Shown here: positions 43,716 to 54,222 of the stretch, one piece after another
Position numbering within the stretch: the stretch's first letter is position 1
Layout of the letters: each line of letters opens with the position of its first letter
NCBI GenBank assembly: GCA_030248295.1
Contig: JASANH010001177.1
Coordinates: forward strand, 62,001 to 126,000
DNA length: 64,000 nucleotides
Direction: 5' to 3'
Origin: Mesodorylaimus sp. YZB2_4
Taxonomy: Eukaryota; Nematoda; Enoplea; Dorylaimida; Dorylaimidae
The notes under the pieces: model-generated
Seen by the model: only the letters and a program-made list of their open reading frames with translations
Databases searched by the model: none
What the model was told of the DNA's origin: nothing
Translations under genes and position numbers: made by a program

Positions 43716-46700
43716 ATGCGTTTTCGAATAAAATCAGCGGTGACAGTGTTCGTGGCGACATGGTTTATTGGCTTGTTCATTGTTGTTTTACGATTGTCTA
43801 TCGTTTCGCCGTCGGGAACTAGTCGCGTGAAGAAGGTGAGCATGTTTTATTGTGTAGGGTTCGTCTTCAATAACTTTATCTTAGCGAAAATTACCATTTT
43901 GTTACATATTTTAGTCAGCAGCAGAAGCCGAATCGATCCAATTTGTCTCCGAAAATGGTCTTTTGGAAGAAACGAATAGGCAGAGGCGCATGGAAAGTGG
44001 CGATGAAACTTCGACCAAAGTTCATTGGCGCCAGTTCGATGCAGCGAAATACTTGGCCAAAGGGCGTCTCAAAAAGGGCGAAGACAACTATAAGAACAAT
44101 CAATTCAATCAAGCTGCTTCCGATGACGCTGCATTTGATCGATCAATAGCTGACACACGGGAAGAAGCGTAAGTGAACTATGTGCTGATGATCAGACAGC
44201 GCAAATCAAGACTGATTGCTGGATTTTAGATGCAAGTCGCTGGTTTGGATCAAAGACCTACCTCAGACCAGTATAATTATCACTTACCACAACGAGGCTC
44301 GTTCAACTCTTCTAAGGACACTGATCAGGTATGGTATTCCAGCATCGGCCTACCCAAGTGTGAGGCACCGAGCCGAGCCGACCTAATTTTATATTGTGCC
44401 TGCTCATTTGTTTTCTGGCGCGATGTACTTCTTTCATTATATAAACAGTATATATGTCATATATGTACAGTCCGACAATGGGTTCACAGTTCGACCCAAA
44501 ACCATTTTTGAAAATCAAAGCCAAGCCATAAAAGCCCATATTTTGGGAAAATAGAAACGCTCGTGGGACAGTAAAGTAATCAGGGACAAATCCAATTTTT
44601 GTCTTGAAAACCTGGAAAAATCGGGAATAGTCGTTTCCCAGTCCTTGTATGACCCCCTGTCTAATCGTAAGGCGAAGTGTCAAAGACTCGAGGAAAACCA
44701 TTTGCAGTAGATTGATCCTTCACGAAATGCTCGTCGTTGTGTTTTTTTTCACTTGTCGGAGTTAAGGAGGCTGGCAAAAAGCATTGTCTGCTGTTTTCAC
44801 TGGTTGATATGCATATAAAACGATAAGGACTCCTTGCTTTCATCATCGACCCGCTGGGCCGCCCTGACACCTAGCGATACGGTCCCCCTCTCACGATCAG
44901 CTTACCCATACCCACTGTTGCTGGTGGGTTCTAGGAGTCTTCGATGCCGCACTGGTAGTGGGCATGTCCATGTCCATGTCCATGTTCCGCGTAACCAGGC
45001 ATTCCGCGTACGTCCGCCTGACCAGTGCCTTGTGCGACGCGATTGGTTGATTTTTGGGGAGAATGATTAGTACCACCTTGTAGAGCTTGACGAGCTGGTC
45101 GAGATAGATGTGGTTTGCACGATAAGTATCGGGCCATTCATGTGTAAAATGGGTCGAGAATTCGTGTGTATTAAGATAGGAACATTGTTCCCACTGTGGA
45201 GCGCGAAGGGTTAAATATTTTGAGAAATGAATATATTTTCTTGTAGAGCTCGATAAGCTGGTCAAGTTAGGTAAAAGGATTTTACTGTAGTCGAGGAAAA
45301 ATTTTGTCGCCGGTGCGCAATATTATGAATCGTAAACCATGAAGTTGTCGGTTCAAGTCTTATTGACTCTAACAGTTTTTAATTTTTTTGAGGCTGCATC
45401 TAGAGTATGGGTATAACCGTCTTGTAGAGCCCGACGAGCTGGTCAAGAAAAGTGTTTACGTATGAGCGTCGCAATTTGCGCCGCCAGGAACCCGTCTTAG
45501 ACTAGTGCTTTGAGGTCCACCACCGACGAACTTTAACTTCCAGCGTAGATTTTTTTGAGCAAGACTCGTGGCTACTGAGAATCGAACTCAGGACCTTTAG
45601 TTCGCAAGTCGAAAATCATACCAACACCCCCGTGATAAATCTTGTATGTATTTGTATGGCGCCATGCAAATACAAGATTTATCACGGGGGGTTTAAGTTC
45701 GAGGCGATGAAATTATACATGGGGCAGCAACTTAATTTACATTAGGCACGTATCCTATTGCGCCTACTGCTTGAGAAAGAACGCTAATGTAACGCGTTTG
45801 TGTTGTCGGCGAGCGGAGGCGGCTGCCTTTTATCATGAATTTAGGTTTTTTGCGTACAAAATCCAGTAGTAAAGCCATGACCAGTGGTAAGTCAGAGACA
45901 GAGACATTGGTCCCACTGGGACAGAGGCTCCTGCATTGCTATTGCAGTCTAGCCTTTTCAAAACTGATGAGCAAACGTTGGAGTTAGCAATAACTATGCG
46001 GTACTTTTAAATGCTAATCATGTAGTCCCCGTTTTCTTTTGAGTATCGGTTGATCTCTAACAACTGCAACGTATCCTGCCATCGAATACGATATTTATTT
46101 TTAGCGACGAAAAATATGACTGGGCTTTTATATCTGCAAAGGGTACTTGCCACGACATCCATGAGACGCACAATTACCGAACCCAGGGTATTCAGTTCGC
46201 GAGTCGAAAATCATACCGACTTGACCACTAGGGCCGTGCAAATATAGTTATCACGGGGGGGGGGGGGGGGTAAGCTCGAGGTGCAGAAATAGTGTGTGTG
46301 ACTGGCTCAGGCAAGTATGTGTCTCTGAAGCCGTCATTATTCTCAGCATTAAATATCGGGCCAACTAATTTTGATTTGTATTAACAAGCGAATCACCAGG
46401 GTTAATACAAGGCTGGAAAACCTGTGAAAGTCAAGGAGTCCGAGAAGTGCCTGGAAGACCTGGGAAAATTGAAATTGTGAACCCAAAATGAGGGAAAACT
46501 GAGGGGTTGCATTTCGAGGCTCCAGATTTCGAGTCAGCCCTTGTCTGTGTATTTTATTATCATGTTGGAGGTCAGTGAATCAGTTACAGTCGATTGAGTT
46601 GTCGTGGATTGGTGTGAAAATAATCGGGGTAAAAAATTTTTTGTTTGGAAAACCTGGGAAAATCATTTCCCGCTCCTTGTATGAACCCTAGAAAAACACC

Positions 46701-49700
46701 CCAGTCAGGAGTGGAGGGGTTGAAGGATATTTTAACCCACAGTGAAAGATATTTGGCGGGAATTTAATATTCCGATCCAGGATCGGCTCGGCTGGGTCGG
46801 TGGGTCGCTCGATGCTGGAGTATTATCCTCTACTGTATTGTAATTCAATGTCGCGTTGTTCCTTTCTAGCATATTCCAACGAACCCCGTACAACTTAATC
46901 AAAGAAATCATACTCGTTGATGACTTCAGTCGTGATGGTCTGGTTTTTATTGACATTATCTGCGTGGAGTCTTGCTAACGAGTGGTCCCCTTTCAGAATC
47001 GGATGGCGCTGAGCTTGCGCAAATCGAAAAGGTACGCTTAATTCGAAATACGAATCGCGAAGGTCTTATACGGTCGCGTGTTCGAGGCTCAGACTTGGCC
47101 ATTGCGCCAGTGCTGACATTCTTGGACAGTCATTGCGAATGCAATCAGGATTGGCTTCAGCCACTGCTGCAACGAATTGTTGAAGTAAATGTTTTGTGGT
47201 AAAATACTGCCCGTTTTCAGTTGCATCGCTCTTTTTAGAATCATCAGGCCGTGGTTGCTCCAATAATTGATGTGATAAATATGGATTCTTTTGCGTACGT
47301 TGGTGCTAGTTCGGATCTCAGAGGTGGCTTCGATTGGAGCCTCGTGTTCAAGTGGGAATACTTAAGTCCTCAGCAGAAGGAGCAGCGAAAGAGGAATGCT
47401 ACAGCTCCCATACGGTAAGACGCTTGCACGTTTATTTACATTTGGGTCTTATAATCTCCCCCTGTAATGCTGTCTGTTTAACAAGGAGGCAGTCCAAACT
47501 TTCTATGGCTAACTGGCAAAATGTTCTCTAGAACCATAGAACACCTTGAAAATCTTGGCGGCTGACAGCCAGATGGTCAGCCATGACGGCTTTATAACAT
47601 ATGGACCAAATATTTGGGGAACATTATGTCCCCTAATGAGAGCAAGGCGGCGTTTGTTCGTGTAACGTAGAAACGGTCCCTATGCCAGCATCGACCGATC
47701 CGACCCTCCCCCAGCCCGGATCCCGATCCGATCCATGCTTTGGATCGGCCCGATTCCGATCCAACCGATCCGATCCTAACCGATCCCAAGCCAGAAATTG
47801 TGTACAAGATTCTACGCAATCTTTATATTCATTCACTGATTTAAAAAATTCCGATCTCAGATTGTTTTACATTTTTTAATTTCTGCTGTACCATAAACGA
47901 CAGATCTCTTCTTTCTTTAGACAAACGAAAGCATATTTTTTAGACAAATAAAACTAGTTGTAACCAGTCGCTTTCTCAGGATTCCCACCAGCCTGATGAT
48001 AGGATGAATTCAAAGTAGGTTTTAGCGAATTAAGAACAGAATTCTCCCAGATTTAAAGATTTTGCACACATTTTTCGCCACCAAACTGGCCACAGCAGTA
48101 ATTTTTCAATCCTGAAGCTTAATTACACTCAACCCTGCATGCTACATATCATCCTAACACAAAATCCACCCTATAAAAAATTTTTTACTGGGTTGCACTG
48201 AATATCCTATATATCCCTTCAGGCCCAATAATCAATTTAGGCATATGTATTCTGCATAAATAAAGACAAAAGCACGCTAGCTAGGCTAGTCTGTTCATCG
48301 TACTCTGTAGTAGCTCTAGGGGTGGAAGAAAAGCTGGGTAGTAGTCTAGCGGTTATCGACGTCTGCCTGTCGCGCTGGGTACACACTTACGATTAGATAG
48401 GAGGGTTCGACTCCCGCCTAGGTAAAAATGATTGTCAATACATAGATATATGTTTCCTAGCCCCCAAGTCTGCTGCAAAGTGCCTGGGGTAAAGCATGAC
48501 ATGGCATAAGCTGGCTTGACTTATCTATATCTAGGCCTGTATCAGAACTCCGTTTTTTTTAAAATCAATTTTCAAGTTATATGTAATAATTGATAGTTGG
48601 GGTAGTTTCAAAAAAGCTGTATGACTGAAAAGTGTGTTTCACTGAGGTAAAAAGGGCCATACGCAAAACACAAAAAAATCCTCATCCCAATCGGGATCGC
48701 CGTGAGTCTGATCCCAACCTATGGTTAAGCTCCTTATCCATTTCTTATATTTCCCATTGCATCTGATTTCTCTCTGACCTCTGGTACCCATTCAATGATT
48801 AACGTACATGATGTCACAGGGACCATGATTATGGGAGAGAACCCAAATTTCAGAGGAGTACGTACCGAATTTGAGGAGGATTAGAGGATTTAGGGGAGAC
48901 TATTGGAACCAAAGGAGGTTTCAAAAGATTAAGAAGGTGCTGGGAACCCTGCTTTCCGATGGTATCGCAGAAAGTGTAACATGCGCGTGTTTTTCAAGCA
49001 GGTAATGCGCGGAAAATTTAAAATGCCGATCCGACCGATCCAGCAGTCGGATCAGATCGGGAACCGATCCACCCCCCCCCCCCCCCCGGATCGGTCGATG
49101 CTGGTATAAGGTGTAAAGTTTGATCGCTTGCCGCAGCTGACCACCTGGCCATCAACCGGCCAAGATTTTCAAGAAAGTGTTCTGTGGTATCACGGAAAAC
49201 TTTCCGACCATTCGCAATAGGAAGTCCGAATTTCCACCTCGCGACGTTCCCTTGTGGTGACGTATAGCGGTCGCAACGTTACGCTAACCTGGCGACTGGC
49301 AGCATAGCCTTTCCATACAGGAGCCCGACCATTGCTGGTGGATTATTCGTTGTGTGGAAAGACTGGTTCGAGACACTTGGCAAGTACGACACTGCCATGG
49401 ACGTGTGGGGCGGCGAAAATCTGGAACTGTCATTTCGTGTATGGCAGTGCGGGGGTAGTTTGGAAATCATCCCCTGCAGTCGAGTGGGGCACGTGTTTCG
49501 TCGTCAGCACCCGTACACGTTTCCTGGTGGAAGCGGGAATGTATTTCAAAAGTAAGCATTTTAAAGTGGTCACATGCGATAAATTCATGTCATGTCATGC
49601 CATACTTTATCCATGGCCAAGCACTATACAGCGCACTCGAGGGCTAAGGAGCACATGTTTGACAATCATCTAGTGTGCCTCGTACAGGAATACACGTCGA

Positions 49701-50575
49701 GCTGCAGAAGTATGGCTGGATAATTACAAGGACTATTACTTCAAAGCTGTGCCTTCTGCCAAATACACGTCGTTCGGAAAGTAAGTTTTAAGATGCCTTT
49801 TAAAGCTTTGATCCAATAACGTTTTATTTTCTTTGCCTCTGTCAGCATCGACGACCGTTTGAAATTGAAGGAAGCTTTGAGATGCAAGCCGTTTAGTTGG
49901 TATTTGCAAAATGTCTATCCTGAGCTTAAGTATGGCTTGTTGTGCCCTCTTGGCACAGTCACTAATCGGGTCCATTTCAGGATACCAACCAAAGAAGGCG
50001 GACGATTCGTTCAGATTTCTCAGCGTGCCATGTGCGTGGATAGCATGGGAAGGGAATCAGAACAGGCTCCCGGCTTGTACGCATGCCACAATAGCGGTGG
50101 CAACCAGGTGAGTGGTTCTGAAATACTTCAGGCAGGCCTTTGTTTTCAGTACCATTGACGCCCGTTCATTTCACCTTATGATCAGTGGACCCGCACTGCA
50201 TGAATGCTACGAAATTGCTCTTTATGGTTTCAGGAATGGTTGCACACCAAGAATGGGTTGCTAAAAACATTTTCGGATTTGTGCTTGAGTGCGGTTGGCA
50301 AGAAGGGCGAGGTCAAGGACAACTCCCAGGGCTCTTTGTTCAGCCTTCTACTTCTCGACTGCGCGACCGCAAAGGATAACTCTGCACGATCAGTTTATCG
50401 CACTTGGAAGTACAGCAACGACAGTAATGGTCGATTGTACATCGAACGTGCGGATGGTGGGAACATGTGTCTGCAAAGTGACCCTGAGGATTCTAGACGT
50501 TTATTTTTGGATTTATGCAAAGAGGATTCATCGAATAATGATCAAAAATGGTTGTTGAAACCGAGCGGCGCCTAG
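43716..50575 (+). CDS. Polypeptide N-acetylgalactosaminyltransferase, GALNT2 type
   Basis: Golgi type II enzyme that starts mucin-type O-glycosylation by moving GalNAc from UDP-GalNAc to Ser/Thr. Eleven in-phase exons: 43716-43835, 43915-44168, 44230-44328, 46870-46937, 46997-47184, 47239-47414, 49321-49551, 49688-49780, 49846-49929, 49981-50107, 50234-50575; 593 residues, normal for the family. Visible: N-terminal membrane anchor ([18 protein letters not shown]), IIITYHNEA, the metal-binding DSH (224-226) in FLDSHCECN, the WGGEN motif (331-335), RVGHVFR, and a C-terminal ricin-type lectin domain (NSGGNQEW, CLQSD, NDQKW). The order of blocks and phrases such as PIIDVINMD and [19 protein letters not shown] fit GALNT2 (C. 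elegans gly-4 type). An in-frame ATG at 43644 could extend the cytosolic end by 24 residues. Introns 3 and 6 are 2.5 and 1.9 kb and full of repeats. Confidence 0.92.
44603..44656. repeat. Dispersed repeat block in GALNT intron 3
   Basis: Reads AAAACCTGGAAAAATC, then TTTCCCAGTCCTTGTATGA. A related copy lies at 46643-46690 and a weaker one near 46408-46470, all in the same intron. Confidence 0.55.
45077..45452 (+). repeat. Three spaced copies of a 26-bp motif in GALNT intron 3
   Basis: The motif TTGTAGAGCYYGAYRAGC followed by TGGTCRAG occurs at about 45079, 45242 and 45421, spaced 163 and 179 bp. The intervening sequence is not obviously repeated. Confidence 0.6.
45561..45632 (-). repeat. tRNA-like sequence (SINE head)
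   Basis: The minus strand reads GGTATGATTTTCGACTTGCG, then a box-B-like GAGTTCGATTCTCAG. The same arrangement occurs at 46165-46240. The acceptor stem and a sound anticodon arm are absent, so it is not a functional tRNA. Confidence 0.55.
45630..45690. repeat. Near-perfect palindrome, about 60 bp
   Basis: The left arm CCCCCGTGATAAATCTTGTA continues to a centre GGCGCC, and the right arm is its reverse complement except for a 4-bp insertion and one mismatch. It directly abuts the tRNA-like sequence, whose flank carries the same CGTGATAA string. Confidence 0.75.
46165..46240 (-). repeat. tRNA-like sequence (SINE head), second copy
   Basis: The minus strand reads GGCCCTAGTGGTCAAGTCGG (box-A-like), GATTTTCGACTCGCGAAC and GGGTTCGGTAATT (box-B-like). 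It is related to 45561-45632 and also flanked by a CGTGATAA string. Confidence 0.6.
46255..46270. repeat. Poly-G run, 16 bp
   Basis: Uninterrupted G tract next to the second tRNA-like copy, after TTATCAC. Confidence 0.9.
46643..46690. repeat. Dispersed repeat block, second copy
   Basis: Reads GGAAAACCTGGGAAAATC, then TTTCCCGCTCCTTGTATGA, matching 44603-44656. Confidence 0.55.
48333..48509 (+). repeat. tRNA-derived SINE, divergent copy
   Basis: Box-A-like TAGTCTAGCGGTTATCGACG, the anticodon-arm region GTCTGCCTGTCGCGC, box-B-like GGTTCGACTCCCG, and a tail GGGGTAAAGCATGACATGG. Same order as 820-970, with clear divergence. Confidence 0.6.
49072..49087. repeat. Poly-C run, 16 bp
   Basis: Uninterrupted C tract just inside the right inverted repeat of the element at 47683-49106. 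Confidence 0.9.
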
Positions 50576-51605
50576 ATGTTGGAAACATTGATAGGTGGTA
50601 TTTTGATTCGCATTGGGGCTTTAGGACATGTCTTCTCAAATTGGCAATACGTTTTTTGGTGATTAAGATTCGAGCTGCCAACATTTTTGCGCAGTGTGCG
50701 ATCGCTTTTTGTACAGTAAGGGTGGCGTGTGATGATTCGCTTGCTCGCTTATGAATTGGTGTTCTAAATACGGGGCTTAAACAGAAGCTTTGCCATTTTT
50801 TGTCAATGAAATTGCCCACAAGATGATTGGTGCTGCTTTCTTGCGGTGTTTACAGATTGTTAGATTTTTTGTCCCAAGGATACCATATGTGTTTATAGTC
50901 CATATTTATTGGTCATCTGCTTTACAGAACGGAGATTACTTCGCCCGCTTTAGAATTTGAGTTTGTCCAACCCATTTATTGTCTGGTGTTTCCTACTCGT
51001 ATTTGTTGTGAAGCGTGCGTTTATGTCAACGGAAACAATCAGCCGTCTTATTCTTGTTAGCTACTTATTTTTAGAGTCGTTCTTGGAGAATCTTCGTAAC
51101 CCCTTTGTAAGACATTTCTAGTGCAGGTGTTTTCGGGCTTTGACGAGAGCGAAGTAAGTGTCTATGTTTGGGAGGATTATTGCAGTGTGGGCGTGATAAC
51201 GAGTAGTCAGGGTGACTTGATGGACGGCTATTCAGTGGTAAGTGTAACACTGCTGATTCGGATTCCAGCAGGAAGTGCGAGTGAAAAACGGAAAGTGAGC
51301 ACTCCCATCGCTAGTGCTGCCCCTTTATCACACGCGGCCATCCACTGGAAAAGACGCCACTCAGGACGGTGTAATCAAAGGGGTCAGAAGGACGACCGTT
51401 CGGATCAGAGCTTTACTTGAACACTGCCCCAATGCTCTTAAGTTCGCACCAGACTGGCGCGCTATTCCAACCTAGTCCAAACAATGATCTTCTCACGTCA
51501 TCCTGATCTTTCCTACTCAAGGCGCATTCCAACCCTAACCTTTCATCTAATACCTCTTACTACATGGCTCAGAAAGCAATGGCTACATACGAAGTATAAA
51601 GGGTC
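50576..51605. other. 3' flank of GALNT and intergenic space
   Basis: No gene recognised. The first few hundred bases are T-rich and probably 3' UTR. Confidence 0.4.
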
Positions 51606-53036
51606 CCTAACGTGACAAGGAGCCATTCATTCGGCGTCCCAATCAGAGCGAGATCCGGTTGGTGCTGGTCGATCCTGACTGGGCAAGAAGATGCGAGTGT
51701 CGAGACCAACTCGACCGTGTGGCTCGGTGCGATCGTCGTGTCCACCTTGGGATCGATGTTGGTGCTGATGGTGCTCGTGTTGTGCGCATGCGCGGGAGGA
51801 AAGAACAAAGAGGACGACGACGATGAAAGAAGGGTGAGTGACTGTTCCTAGCACGCTTATGGTTTGTATGGTCTGCTCTCCCTTAGGTTCAGCCTCAAAC
51901 TTCAGGTCGCGAGTCCAAAGTCTCCGCCGCTTCTGTCAACGAGACCGGCACGTCCGCCGAAGAACAGCAGTCCAAGAATGGCAAGACCGAACTGTCGCTT
52001 GGCAAAACGCAGTCCCAAACAAAAACAGCGTCGATCGCGAAGACGCCGATGCCCAGACGAGCAACGTTGCTCCGGTGTCTGCGCCAACCAAGCCGACGTC
52101 GAGTGTCCAGCAATCTGCGGACCCGATGATGCGTCCAACGTCGGCTCAATCGCTGCCCCCGCCCCCTGCACCGCCACCGACCACGGAAACGACCTCCCAG
52201 CCGTAAGTGAGTTCAGTGTATCTCCTCCCCTGCCTCTCTACGCTCAATCCGTTTTGTAGGAAGCTGATGGTGCCATTCGTGGTGGCGAAAACGGTCATCG
52301 CTCCATCTCATCCCCGTGACGCGGACACGAAGTCGAGGGTGGGCGAAGGCTCGTCGAAAGCGACCAGGAAGGAGGGCGAAAAAGACGCGTCCAAGAAGGA
52401 AGGAGCGCCCGAGGAAAACCCGACCGAAAAGGACCGAAAAGCCCACGGCACCGAAGTGACGGAGGTCTCGAGGGGAGGCGCCCTGGCCAGCGCGGCTGAG
52501 TAAGTTCATGCCTTCAAGCCAAGATAGCCGATCTTTACGATGATACCTTTCGTTTAGCGACAAGCGAAGCATGGCCGGAGGGAAAGCCATGGCCTGGAGC
52601 ACAACGGCCGCCCCTGAAAAAGGTGATTATCGGTAAAGCTGTTCGTATCATTTCCTCGAACTTCTTCCTTTTAGCCATCATGAAAGGGCCAGCGAGCGCG
52701 ATCGTCGCGAAGTCCAGTCAACGCGGGCCCACTGGACTGACCACCCGAGCCGAGAGCATCGTGAATGTGCCCACCGCAATCGTCTTCGGTGGAACCACGG
52801 CGGCCTTCGATCGTGAGGCGCGGACTGTGGCGAGCACCCGAACCGATGTCGAAAGTTATCAAATCACCAGCGGGCGACGTAAGTTCGTGACCAAGAAGAA
52901 GACGACGTCGACGGTCATCAAGACGGCCCAGTGATCCAGTGATCGTGCATGTGATGTGTGTCGGAGATAAGTGTCCTCTGAGTGGTGGATTTCTAGTGCA
53001 ATGTCGAAGGTAACGTGAGTGCGTGAAATTAAAAGC
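51606..53036 (+). pseudogene. Decayed duplicate of the Pro/Lys-rich membrane protein gene
   Basis: Near-identical copy of 2079-3535, including introns and part of the flanks. Exon equivalents are about 51612-51833, 51887-52202, 52260-52499, 52558-52622 and 52675-52934. Two lesions are visible against the intact copy: an 11-bp deletion just upstream of the membrane segment removes the start ATG, with no other in-frame ATG back to a stop at 51597; and a 1-bp deletion in exon 2 (near 52053) shifts the frame to a stop at 52126. Other length changes (minus 6 in exon 2, plus 3 in exon 3, minus 9 and plus 3 in exon 5) preserve frame, and the splice sites are intact. The next in-frame ATG lies inside the membrane segment. 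It is probably a recent pseudogene, unless an upstream spliced exon or assembly error explains the lesions. Confidence 0.78.
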
Positions 53037-54222
53037 GGAGGTGAGACGAGTTTTTTTGGGCCACTCCTAGACTCGTCATGTAGCCCCTCCGCCGCATTGT
53101 CCTGTCTGTCCGTCGAAAAAAATCTTTTCTGGCAGCGAGCCCTTGCCATACCGAAGGTCGAATAGTCGAAAGAAGCAGAGCCCAGGAACCGAGCCTTAAA
53201 AGAAGCTCAAAGTTCCGATCGCAGAGAAGCAAGTAACCATTCGTTCTGTACCTAAAAATGGATTTTTCGAAGACAAAAAGAAGCATCATAGGACGAAAGA
53301 CGGGACTGGGGAAAGTCGGTATAACAAGGCACCACAGAGCCGGAGCAGAGTTGCCAGAAAGAGATGGGCATGAGTGTGAGTGTTCTACTGCGGCTGGAAG
53401 TGCCATACCAAATTGTTAAAGTCGACCAACAACGAAGCATCTGCACGGATCATTGGTGTGGAGGACGTTTTGTTCGAGGGGCATAACAGCATGGATGGAC
53501 AAGTAGCCAGCATTAAAGTGTCTCCCTTTGAGGATGCACTTTGATATGGGACACTGGCGATCATGGCAACTAAGGAAATAAATTATTGACCCGAGCCAGC
53601 TCGACCGCTGACCAACTGGTAAGTGGTTGTCCATGGTCCACGCCCGACGAGGTCGAAATATGTGAGTTTTGCAGTCGTCAAAGGTCAACAAATGCAGAAA
53701 GGGTCCTTGGGAAACTCGTACTCAATAAGTTACCTTGATGACCTGCAGGATATTCTTTTAGATTAGTAGTCTTGTTTTACAAGCCTAGTCGGTCAGCGGG
53801 CCAACTGATAAAGACTTTTTGCAAAGGTAACAAAAATGCTTACCTGTTTCTACTTCCAGCTTCTTGCAGATGGTTCATGTCGAAAACAAGCGACTATTGT
53901 TGTTTCCACATGCTGGGTGGCAGAACCAAGAGACTGAAGAGGAATTCGCTAGATGGCCATCTTGGCCATCTTGCATCCCTTCAAATGAACTTGGACAGCA
54001 CAGCAAAACCAAGCTCCCAAAAACGTTTTTCAACACATCAAAAGCACACAAAAACCTGTGGCCAACAATTTCAGATGTTGTACAATACGTAACGATAAAA
54101 CGATAAACCAAAATCGCAAAAAACCAAACCTAAACCAACCGAATTTAGGCCGACCGTACGGCAGCAAAGAGGAGGCATAAGATAATGAGCAAACGATCGA
54201 TCACTCGGTAACCTAGGTATCA
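53037..54222. other. Intergenic, no gene seen
   Basis: Open frames (for example plus 53864-54106, 80 aa, and minus 53406-53029, 125 aa) have no recognisable domain. No repeats shared with the rest of the window were noticed. Confidence 0.45.

Larger units (their letters stand above)
47683..49106. mobile_element. Non-coding DNA element with terminal inverted repeats in GALNT intron 6
   Basis: About 1.42 kb. The left end reads TRCCAGCATCGACCGATCC and the right end is its inverse, with TA on both outer sides. Subterminal sequence on both sides is rich in GATCC/GATCG repeats (47695-47790 and 49027-49090). No transposase was seen. A tRNA-derived SINE (48333-48509) lies inside. Confidence 0.65.

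Noticed and set aside
47592..47836. 75-aa and 67-aa minus-strand frames rich in Ser, Gly and Asp
   Set aside because: They translate the GATCC/GATCG subterminal repeats of the TIR element.
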